DNA from: JANQIV01 sp050117315
GTDB taxonomy: Bacteria; Bacteroidota; Ignavibacteria; Ignavibacteriales; Melioribacteraceae
Reading direction: 5' to 3'
DNA: 24,494 bases
NCBI GenBank assembly: GCA_050117315.1
Contig: JASFMY010000111.1
Coordinates: 1-24,494 of the forward strand
Shown: piece after piece, positions 14,062 through 20,879 of the stretch
How positions within the stretch are numbered: the first letter of the stretch is position 1
How the letters are laid out: each line of letters begins with the position of its first letter
Notes under the pieces: model-generated
The model's input: only the letters and a program-made list of their open reading frames with translations
What the model was told of the DNA's origin: nothing
Database searches by the model: none
Made by a program: the position numbers and the translations under genes

Positions 14062-15057
14062 TCATATTTCTAATTCTACTATTTGGTTTAATAATTCATT
14101 TAAACATGGAAACGATTTTATTTTTTTGAAACGGGATAAAATTGATTTTAAATTTTCTATTGCCTGCGGTATTGCTTCTTCAAAGTGAGGCTTTTTTTCT
14201 ATTTTTCCCCTGAACCCGAATGCCCCGAGCATCTGTAATAATCTAGTAAGAGAATATCCGTAAAAAAATTCAATGAATACTTCTTTGTTAATTTTAATCT
14301 TTTCGTTCAATTTATTTATATAGTAGGATAATAAACTATCCCGTAATTCGGAAAGGTCGACATTTGCATCAAATAATAGTGATGCAATATCGTATTGCAG
14401 AGCACCTTTTCTGCCGCCCTGATAGTCAATAAAATAAGGTTCGTTGTTTACAAGCATTATATTTCTTGATTGGAAATCCCTGAACAAAAAATAATTACAA
14501 TCGGTGCTGAGTAAATATTTAACTAATGAATTAAAATCATCTTCCAAATCCTGTTCGTAAAAATGAACTTTGCTTAATTTTAGGAAATAATATTTAAAGT
14601 AGTTTAAATCCCACATTATCGATTGCTTGTCAAAACTTTGGCGTGGATACATAACAGATAAATCCAAATCCGTAAGCCCTTTTAGTTGCAGTTCAATTAA
14701 GTTATCTATTGTTTTCTTATAAATCTTAATTTTTGCTTCAATAGATTTTGTGCTGTCGTTAAAGAAATTGCAAAGATTTATATCTCCCAAATCTTCAACT
14801 AGATAAATGTTGTTTTCAATGTCTTCTTTATAGAGAGAAGGTACTCTTAAATTTTTTTTCGAGAAATTTGTTGTGATGGTTATAAAGGCTGTGTTTTCTC
14901 TCGCGTCATTGTTGTATACGCCGATAGCTGTTTTCGATTTACTTTTTATTCTATAATATTTCCTGTAAGAGCCTGTTTCCGGAATATCTTCAAAAGCAAT
15001 AATTTCTTCACACGACCAGTTTTCAAACAGTTGTTTTAATTTTTTTATATGTATCAT
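14062..15057 (-). CDS. APH-family sugar kinase, AmgK-like
   Basis: This is a 331-residue protein of the aminoglycoside phosphotransferase/choline kinase fold. The glycine-containing N-lobe strand GSYRKYYRIKSK (29-40) is followed by a hinge-like IYLVEDLGD (84-92). The catalytic loop FRDFQSRNIML (192-202) has D194 and N199, and the metal-binding D211 is in FIDYQGGRKG. The residue before RDF is Phe rather than the His of many APH enzymes, which I recall as usual in the Bacteroidota branch. Family members such as AmgK phosphorylate MurNAc or GlcNAc at the anomeric carbon, and the next gene would use that product. One base separates it from the PAP2 gene upstream. The substrate is inferred from the pairing only. 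Confidence 0.72.
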   Translation of the reverse strand: MIHIKKLKQLFENWSCEEIIAFEDIPETGSYRKYYRIKSKSKTAIGVYNNDARENTAFITITTNFSKKNLRVPSLYKEDIENNIYLVEDLGDINLCNFFNDSTKSIEAKIKIYKKTIDNLIELQLKGLTDLDLSVMYPRQSFDKQSIMWDLNYFKYYFLKLSKVHFYEQDLEDDFNSLVKYLLSTDCNYFLFRDFQSRNIMLVNNEPYFIDYQGGRKGALQYDIASLLFDANVDLSELRDSLLSYYINKLNEKIKINKEVFIEFFYGYSLTRLLQMLGAFGFRGKIEKKPHFEEAIPQAIENLKSILSRFKKIKSFPCLNELLNQIVELEI

Positions 15058-15058
15058 A

Positions 15059-15841
15059 TCAAAAAGGAATTACAATATTTATTAGCGGTGTTGTTGATTC
15101 GGCGCTATAAACATTTTCATCTTTTTCTTTATGCAGATCATGAACAAATTTGCCTACAAAATATCCGGCAATAGCACCCATAAATACATCCGATGTCCAG
15201 TGGTTGTTGTGATAAATTCTTGAAAAACCTGTTATAAATGCCGGCACATAAGCTATAACTTTTAAAGTATTATTAGTAGTATTTTCTGCCAGAATTGTTG
15301 AAAGAGAAAAAGCCGAACTTGTATGTCCGGAAAAAAACGACATATAATCATTATTGCGGAATGAAAAAGGATGGAACTCAAATCCGGATTTAGCTAAAAA
15401 AGGTCTTTCTCTTCCAAACGCATACTTCGTAAATGTTGTCAAAATTGCGGTATACAAAAAAGCTTCTGTTATTTCAAAAGCTACAATCCTGTTGGCTTTA
15501 TTATCTGCGGAAACACCGTGAGTGTAAAACCCAAGGGCAGCAATTAAGGGGACAAACGGTTCACCGTAATATGTTCCGAACTTCATTAAAAAATTATCCG
15601 AGTTGTTTCTTTTGGTTTGAATGTAATATTTTATATCGTCGTCATAATTCATTATTAAGTAAGTAGATAAAGAAAATAGTCCCAATGTTGTCCAATCTTT
15701 AGTGTTCCATTTAACAGGTCTTTCAAATATTTTGCCTCCGTCTTCTATAAATTGATCGAAATTATATTTATTCTGTGAATTTATACTTGTACAGAATATG
15801 AGCAAAAAAGATAGTATGATTTTCAGTCTGAAATTTTTCAT
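15059..15841 (-). CDS. PAP2 superfamily phosphatase, membrane or exported
   Basis: This 260-residue protein has an N-terminal signal sequence (residues 1-22, ending TSINSQ) and several further hydrophobic helices. All three PAP2 motifs are present: K139-x6-R146-P147, the SGH triad at 171-173 (FFSGHTSSAF) and SR-x5-H-x3-D at 207-218 (SRIYHNNHWTSD). Such enzymes dephosphorylate lipid phosphates, for example undecaprenyl diphosphate or phosphatidylglycerol phosphate, at the periplasmic face. Its position directly before a MurNAc-type kinase/nucleotidyltransferase pair fits a cell-envelope precursor role. It abuts the DUF190 stop without a gap. Confidence 0.85.
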   Translation of the reverse strand: MKNFRLKIILSFLLIFCTSINSQNKYNFDQFIEDGGKIFERPVKWNTKDWTTLGLFSLSTYLIMNYDDDIKYYIQTKRNNSDNFLMKFGTYYGEPFVPLIAALGFYTHGVSADNKANRIVAFEITEAFLYTAILTTFTKYAFGRERPFLAKSGFEFHPFSFRNNDYMSFFSGHTSSAFSLSTILAENTTNNTLKVIAYVPAFITGFSRIYHNNHWTSDVFMGAIAGYFVGKFVHDLHKEKDENVYSAESTTPLINIVIPF

Positions 15842-16210
15842 CTATAATTTTTCATCGGGGTCTTTTTTACTCGGTCTGAATTGAATTATTTCAGCCTTTT
15901 CCGCCGTAATTAATCCGCCGCAGTTTGCTTCTTCAAATATTTTTTCTACGATTGGTATAAACTCTTTGATTTTTGATTCTGTATCAACTATTTCAATAAC
16001 CAGCGGCAGATCATCGGAAATTGATAATATTTTGGAAGAATGAATAACGCTATTTGCTCCATATCCAAGTATGCCTTTATAAACTGTTGCTCCTGCAAGT
16101 TTATTTTTCCTAGCTTCCGTAACAATTTTTTCATAAGCCGGGACATGGCTGTGCTTATCTGTTTCACCGACAAATATTCTTAATAATTTTGCATTTCCTT
16201 CAATTTTCAT
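15842..16210 (-). CDS. DUF190 family protein (PII-like fold)
   Basis: This is a 122-residue cytoplasmic protein. The start KLLRIFVGETDKHSHVPAYE, the middle AGATVYKGILGYGANSVIHS and the later LPLVIEIVDTESKI are typical of DUF190, a small trimeric ferredoxin-like fold related to PII signal proteins. DUF190 genes are very often next to crcB/fluC, as here: only 2 bases separate it from the channel gene. A regulatory or partner role for the fluoride channel is likely but has not been established as far as I know. There is no separate promoter. Confidence 0.88.
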   Translation of the reverse strand: MKIEGNAKLLRIFVGETDKHSHVPAYEKIVTEARKNKLAGATVYKGILGYGANSVIHSSKILSISDDLPLVIEIVDTESKIKEFIPIVEKIFEEANCGGLITAEKAEIIQFRPSKKDPDEKL

Positions 16211-16212
16211 TT

Positions 16213-16578
16213 TTATCTCGAAATTAAATATCCAATGTAAACACCGACAAGTGTAATTGAAACATTGAGCAGTATATTTAATCCGGCAAGAAAAAATTCA
16301 GCATCTTTGAATAAGTTAAATGTTTCAAGTGAGAAAGTAGAAAATGTAGTTAACCCGCCGCAGAATCCTACACCAAGCAAGAATCTTAGTTTCCAGTCAA
16401 TAAGTAGTTTTTCATCAAAAGCAAAAATTATTATCCCTAAAATTAGACTTCCCAGAAAATTTACAGCTAAAGTGCCGATCGGAAAATATACAGGGAATAT
16501 CTTTTGCAGCAATGATGAAATCCAGAATCTCATTCCGCCGCCTAAACCGGACCCGATTATTACAAGTAAGATTTTCAA
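16213..16578 (-). CDS. crcB: Fluoride ion channel FluC/CrcB
   Basis: This 121-residue protein has four membrane helices and exports fluoride as a dual-topology dimer. It shows GGGMRF (13-18) with the conserved Arg, NFLGSLILG with Asn40, and the TM3 signature GGLTTFSTFSLE (74-85) that lines the pore and holds the Phe box and central sodium site. The start is a TTG at 16578 with AAAAGG seven bases upstream; an ATG 15 bases earlier runs into a stop at once. It leads the five-gene operon. The 137-base region before it shows no fluoride riboswitch that I can recognise. Confidence 0.93.
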   Translation of the reverse strand: MKILLVIIGSGLGGGMRFWISSLLQKIFPVYFPIGTLAVNFLGSLILGIIIFAFDEKLLIDWKLRFLLGVGFCGGLTTFSTFSLETFNLFKDAEFFLAGLNILLNVSITLVGVYIGYLISR

Positions 16579-16715
16579 GTTTTACCTTTTCATTTTAAAA
16601 AACGAATTAGAAAGCATACAACATTTTCTAAAATCAGAAGTCTAATTTATTAGATTTTCTGTAACAATGTGCAAAAGATATTAGTCTAAAATATAAAAAA
16701 ACTTGGGAGGAATTC

Positions 16716-17597
16716 ATGAATTTTACAAAATCAATTGAGACCGATAGAAAGTTATACTTAATAATTTTTTTAGCAGCTGTAGGATTGTTTTTTTACAGTA
16801 ATTTATTTGCTCAATCAAGAACGATTCATGAAAAAACATTTGATGTAAGTCCCGGGCAGTTGCTGGAACTGGAAACCAGTACAGGAGACGTAAATATTAA
16901 AACATGGAGTAAGAATGAGCTGTATGTCAAAGTTCTCGGTAACAGAAAAGCCGAAGATAAAATGGAGTTTGATTTTTATGAAACCTCTGACGGGGTTAAA
17001 ATCAAGGCAGAGAAGGAGGGAGGCTGGACTTCATCATGGTTCAATTGGGGAAGAGGTTTTGACCTGAAATTTATAATTAAATTACCTGAAGAATTTAACT
17101 TAAATGTACGTACTTCCGGCGGAGACATTGATGTTACCAATTTAGAGGGTACTGCTAAACTTCATACATCCGGTGGAGATATTGAATTACTTAATTATTC
17201 TGGAGATGCTTCGTTGCATACTTCCGGCGGTGATATAGTTTGCGAAAATTCCGGCGGTAAACTCGATGTACATACATCCGGTGGAGATATAAACCTATCG
17301 TCAGCTAACGGTGAAGTGTATGCCAGTACTTCGGGTGGAGATATTGAATTAGATTATACAGGTAATAATGAAGGGATTGAACTTAAAACATCCGGCGGTG
17401 ATATCATGGTAGATGTGCCGTCGGATCTTGAGGCAGATGTTTACTTAAAAACAAGCGGAGGCAGAATTCGCTGCGATGTTGACGGGATGAAGGAAATGAA
17501 CAAAACGAAAAGCAAACTTTCTGGAACATTAAACGGCGGCGGTAAATCATTTGAATGTAAAACATCCGGCGGTGATATAAAAGTACGGACTTTCTAA
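16716..17597 (+). CDS. DUF4097-type repeat protein with TSGGDI motif
   Basis: This is a 293-residue exported protein. An N-terminal hydrophobic segment (about 13-31) ends in FAQ, a likely signal peptide cleavage site, and GGGAGG sits seven bases before the ATG. After TSTGDVNI at 54-61, the motif TSGGDI recurs at residues 133, 151, 169, 187 and 205, a strict 18-residue period. It then continues at 225 and 283, with a TSGGRI variant at 246. DUF4097 proteins form repetitive beta structures (beta-helix or propeller like), often beside anti-sigma factors or in the envelope. The regular turns predict a stack of beta coils. No partner gene is adjacent: it is divergent from crcB and followed by its own terminator. 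Function is unknown. Confidence 0.8.
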   Translation: MNFTKSIETDRKLYLIIFLAAVGLFFYSNLFAQSRTIHEKTFDVSPGQLLELETSTGDVNIKTWSKNELYVKVLGNRKAEDKMEFDFYETSDGVKIKAEKEGGWTSSWFNWGRGFDLKFIIKLPEEFNLNVRTSGGDIDVTNLEGTAKLHTSGGDIELLNYSGDASLHTSGGDIVCENSGGKLDVHTSGGDINLSSANGEVYASTSGGDIELDYTGNNEGIELKTSGGDIMVDVPSDLEADVYLKTSGGRIRCDVDGMKEMNKTKSKLSGTLNGGGKSFECKTSGGDIKVRTF

Positions 17598-17621
17598 TAT
17601 TGGTATACATTTCTTAAGAAG

Positions 17622-17660
17622 GCGGTTATTTGATTTTTTAGAAATCAAATAACTGCTTTT
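17622..17660 (+). terminator. Terminator after the DUF4097 gene
   Basis: A 15-bp stem with one G-T pair (17622-17636 with 17642-17656), a 5-base loop and a T run follow the gene by 24 bases. It separates this gene from the envelope cluster downstream. Confidence 0.9.
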
Positions 17661-17770
17661 TCCTTTTTGACACATTATAAATCCAGACTCTTCGTTGGAA
17701 TAAACTCCTATTTTCGGTAACTTTATCATTTCAAAATTGTAGAATACAAAAATTTGTACGGAGATAGATT

Positions 17771-18010
17771 ATGCAGTTCGACTGGAATCAATTTATTGAT
17801 CACACCTTAAACATTACCATGCTGGAAAATTATGGCGTAGTTCAGGGGGATAAAAAAAGCGAACACCCCACTTTTTACGAAATTGTTTTCAAAACCGGTA
17901 AAATGATCGGTGCTTATGACGAAGGTATTTTGCTTGAATCTGTGAGGGAAGGCAGAATGTTTAAAATTTTTGTACCCTATTCATCAATAAAATGTGTTGA
18001 AATTTTTTAA
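17771..18010 (+). CDS. Small hypothetical protein
   Basis: This is a 79-residue soluble protein starting at an ATG with CGGAGA eight bases before it. The N-terminal part is helical (FDWNQFIDHTLNITMLENYG). The rest looks like a small beta barrel (TFYEIVFKTGKMIGAYDEGI, MFKIFVPYSSIKCVEIF), a style seen in small RNA- or lipid-binding modules. Only one base separates its stop from the ATG of the DUF5103 gene, so it is translated as part of the envelope cluster, which supports its being real. I recognise no family. Confidence 0.65.
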   Translation: MQFDWNQFIDHTLNITMLENYGVVQGDKKSEHPTFYEIVFKTGKMIGAYDEGILLESVREGRMFKIFVPYSSIKCVEIF

Positions 18011-18011
18011 T

Positions 18012-19241
18012 ATGAAAACTACAATAATACTCTTTTTATTTATCGTCCCGACAATCATTTTTTCAAATGATTTCATAATTAAGAGCCTTAGAACCTACAA
18101 CAGTTCTAAAGAAGCATCGTTTCCTTTAATTGATTTTACCACTTCCGACGACAATAAAATTACCATCGAGTTTGATGTTGAAGCGGAAACAAGTCCTTTT
18201 TTAAGTATTGTGTTCAGATTTTGTGACAGGAACTGGGTTCCGTACGACAATATTTTTTTGACTCCTATGGGTTATAATATAGATTACAGCATTTATTTTG
18301 AGACAATTCCCAAGGCTAATTCCGGTGCTAACTATCACTTTAAAGAGGAATATCCGAATAACGATATTAAGCTTCCGTTTTCCGGTAAATGGATGTATTA
18401 TATAACTGATTCGCAGGATACATCCATTGTTTATGACTGGGGAAAATTTATTGTTGTTTACCCGGAAATGAATTTGGAAACGTCAGTCAAAAGGTCGAGA
18501 TTGGAGAATTCAATTACGGACCCGGCTGCTCTCGGAAGAACATTTACAATTACAACCAATTTTAATTTACCTGAATCTTTGTTTAATACTTATTTGGGAG
18601 AAGTAGAAATAATCAAAAATCTTGAAATCAGTGACCCGATAAAAATAGAAAGAGATTTATTCAGGGACAACAGGTTTTATGATTGGGACGGGGCAAATAG
18701 TTTTTCCTTTATTGCAAAAGATATTTATCCGGGTAATGAATACAGGACAACTGACTTAAGAGATAAAAACAAATTTTCACCGCCGGAAACAGTGGCACAG
18801 TATGACGGAGTTGAAGTAAACCGCTTTTTTGACCCTGGCGGAAGGGATATCAACGGCTCGTCACGAATTATAAATTTCAAAGATACTTATGCCGACTATA
18901 TGGATGTATTATTTAGACTGCGTATGCCGGACGGTTTTAACGAAAGAATATTTATTGTCGGTTCATTTACGGATTGGGAAGTATGGCCGGATTTTGAACT
19001 TCTTCCCGTAGAAGGAATTTACAGGCTTTATGTTGAACTTAAAAGAGGGCTATATAATTACATGTACGTTACGGCCGAAGAAGATGATTACAAAATAACT
19101 AATGTTAATAAATTGCAAATAGAAGGAAATTTCTGGGAAACAGAAAATGATTATAGGATTTTTGTTTATTACAAAGAAGAGCAATTAGGGGGATACGATA
19201 AATTAATAGGTTATAGTAAAATTAGCAGCAGGGGATTATGA
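18012..19241 (+). CDS. DUF5103 / type IX secretion system plug-like protein
   Basis: This 409-residue exported protein starts at the ATG at 18012 (MKTTIILFLFIVPTIIFS signal peptide); an upstream in-frame TTG would add six residues. It is a beta-rich periplasmic or outer-membrane protein. The N-terminal domain includes FLSIVFRFCDRNWVPYDN and the later SGKWMYYITDSQDTSIVYDWGKFIV. The C-terminal part has a carbohydrate-module-like stretch (IFIVGSFTDWEVWPDFEL) and ends with EGNFWETENDYRIFVYYKEE and YDKLIGYSKISS, matching my memory of DUF5103 ends (NxYxxxVYY...YDxLIG). Members include the Plug protein that closes the T9SS translocon SprA. T9SS use in this organism is supported by the sorting tail on the 613-residue protein. 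Residue-level checks were not possible. Confidence 0.72.
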   Translation: MKTTIILFLFIVPTIIFSNDFIIKSLRTYNSSKEASFPLIDFTTSDDNKITIEFDVEAETSPFLSIVFRFCDRNWVPYDNIFLTPMGYNIDYSIYFETIPKANSGANYHFKEEYPNNDIKLPFSGKWMYYITDSQDTSIVYDWGKFIVVYPEMNLETSVKRSRLENSITDPAALGRTFTITTNFNLPESLFNTYLGEVEIIKNLEISDPIKIERDLFRDNRFYDWDGANSFSFIAKDIYPGNEYRTTDLRDKNKFSPPETVAQYDGVEVNRFFDPGGRDINGSSRIINFKDTYADYMDVLFRLRMPDGFNERIFIVGSFTDWEVWPDFELLPVEGIYRLYVELKRGLYNYMYVTAEEDDYKITNVNKLQIEGNFWETENDYRIFVYYKEEQLGGYDKLIGYSKISSRGL

Positions 19242-20227
19242 ATAAAATAAAAATTGGAGTTATAGGTACGGGACATCTTGGGAAAATTCATACCAAGCTG
19301 TTAAAGGAAGTAGACAACTGCGAGTTGACCGGGATTTACGATGCTGATCTTGAAAAGGCTAACACTGTGGGCAGTGAGTTTGATGTTGAGGTTTTTGATA
19401 AGGTTGATGATTTGTTATGTAACATTAATGCGGTTTCAATCGTTGCATCTACAAGCGCACATTATCAATTAGTGAAAAGCGCATTTGAAAAGGGAGTACA
19501 TGTTTTTGTTGAAAAGCCGATTACTTCCACCATTTATGAAGCTGAAGAAATTGTAGCGATGTCAAAAGAAAAAGATTTAGTACTTCAGGTTGGTCATATA
19601 GAAAGATTTAACCCAGCTCTGGTTTCGCTGGAAAAATATAAACTGGAGCCGAAGTTCATTCAAACTGACAGGCTGGCATTATTTAACCCGAGAGGAACCG
19701 ATGTTGCCGTTGTTCTTGATTTGATGATTCATGATATAGATATAATTTTAAGTCTTGTTAAAAGTGAAGTGAAAAATATAAATGCAAGCGGTGTAGCAGT
19801 AGTTTCCGATCATGTTGACATAGCCAATACAAGAATAGAATTTGAAAACGGTACCGTGGCAAACGTTACGGCGAGCAGGATATCTCAAAAGAAGATGAGA
19901 AAGATGAGAATTTTTCAACGTGATGCTTATTTGTCGCTGGATTTTATAAGCGGTACTTCCGAAGTATTAAGGCTGCTTGAACCGCACGACGAAAATGTAA
20001 ATAAGTTCATGAATTTCGGGGAAATAGGTGTTGGCGAAAAGAAAAAAGTATTGGTCTATGAAAATCCCGAAAGACCTGAACTGAATGCACTAAAACATGA
20101 ACTGCAATTATTTGTTAATACAGTAATAAACGGCGAAAGACCCGTAGTAAGCGGAGAGGATGGACTAAAAGCGTTAAAGGTCGCTGATGAGATAATCAAA
20201 AAGATTGAGGAGTCTAAAATAAATTGA
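19238..20227 (+). CDS. Gfo/Idh/MocA family oxidoreductase, possibly GnnA-like
   Basis: This is a 329-residue NAD(P)-dependent sugar dehydrogenase. The Rossmann motif is GVIGTGHLGKIH (7-18), and the family EKP catalytic Lys is K93 (VEKPI). GHIERFNPAL (119-128) and MIHDID (163-168, with H165) complete the active-site region. The ATG overlaps the previous stop (ATGA at 19238-19241), so it is cotranslated with the DUF5103 gene. Proteins with the GHIERFNP motif are often found in lipid A gene clusters, and GnnA oxidises UDP-GlcNAc to the 3-keto sugar for amide-linked lipid A. The presence of lptD two genes on makes that role attractive. It is an inference; no GnnB-type aminotransferase is in the window. 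Confidence 0.82.
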   Translation: MNKIKIGVIGTGHLGKIHTKLLKEVDNCELTGIYDADLEKANTVGSEFDVEVFDKVDDLLCNINAVSIVASTSAHYQLVKSAFEKGVHVFVEKPITSTIYEAEEIVAMSKEKDLVLQVGHIERFNPALVSLEKYKLEPKFIQTDRLALFNPRGTDVAVVLDLMIHDIDIILSLVKSEVKNINASGVAVVSDHVDIANTRIEFENGTVANVTASRISQKKMRKMRIFQRDAYLSLDFISGTSEVLRLLEPHDENVNKFMNFGEIGVGEKKKVLVYENPERPELNALKHELQLFVNTVINGERPVVSGEDGLKALKVADEIIKKIEESKIN

Positions 20228-20823
20228 AAAAGATGATATTAGTATTGAGTTTGGTTGTTTTTATCGCCGGGTGCGGAGTAATGCAAACAATTGCAAACTT
20301 TAAAAAGCTGCAATTCAAAATTGACTCGGCAAATGAGCTGACACTCGGAGGAATAGACATTAGTCATGTTACAAAATTAGAGGATTTTAATGCAACTCAT
20401 ATTGCAGCGTTATATAAAATTATTTTCGATCAAAAAATACCTCTAAGTTTTACATTAAATATTGCGGCAAAAAATCCAAATGAAGGAAGCGACGGAACTA
20501 CCGCGGCAGATATTACATTAAAGTCAATGCCGTTTACTCTTTACATTGACGAAAACGAATACCTTACTGCCAATATAAAACAGCCGGTCGTTGTTCCCGC
20601 CCAAAATGAAGTTACTATTATCCCTATTCAGGTTGACCTGGATTTATGGGAATGGGTAAAAGGAAATAATTTCAATAATACATTAAAACCTATATTGGCA
20701 TTGGGGGGTGTTAAAGGAATTACAACTCATCTTAAGTTAACAACAAAACCTGTAATAGGAACACCCATCGGAGATATTGAATATCCCGGGACTATAACTA
20801 TCGTTGACCATAAATTTAATTAG
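20224..20823 (+). CDS. Lipoprotein with LEA14/WHy-like beta domain
   Basis: This is a 199-residue protein (or 196 from the ATG at 20233). A TTG at 20224 overlaps the previous stop and lies 11 bases after AGGAG, so either start is possible. The lipobox VFIAGC, about 17 residues in, predicts lipid attachment and envelope location. The mature part repeats beta hairpins with FTLNIAAKNPNEG, MPFTLYIDENEYLTA and VPAQNEVTIIPIQVDLD. This resembles the water-stress/LEA14 (WHy) domain, a fibronectin-like sandwich found in several bacterial lipoproteins. Its position between a sugar dehydrogenase and lptD suggests an outer-membrane assembly accessory, but no partner can be named. Confidence 0.7.
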   Translation: MKKMILVLSLVVFIAGCGVMQTIANFKKLQFKIDSANELTLGGIDISHVTKLEDFNATHIAALYKIIFDQKIPLSFTLNIAAKNPNEGSDGTTAADITLKSMPFTLYIDENEYLTANIKQPVVVPAQNEVTIIPIQVDLDLWEWVKGNNFNNTLKPILALGGVKGITTHLKLTTKPVIGTPIGDIEYPGTITIVDHKFN

Positions 20824-20879
20824 GAACATTTACCTATAACTACAGTATCAAAAACTGATATTATTGATTTGCAATTTTG

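Noticed and set aside
16579..16715. Fluoride riboswitch before crcB
   Set aside because: On the minus strand I find neither the GGCGAUG-type start nor the conserved pseudoknot parts of the crcB motif.
17109..17583. CRISPR-like or satellite repeat array
   Set aside because: The periodic DNA repeat is in frame and fully explained by the TSGGDI protein repeat.
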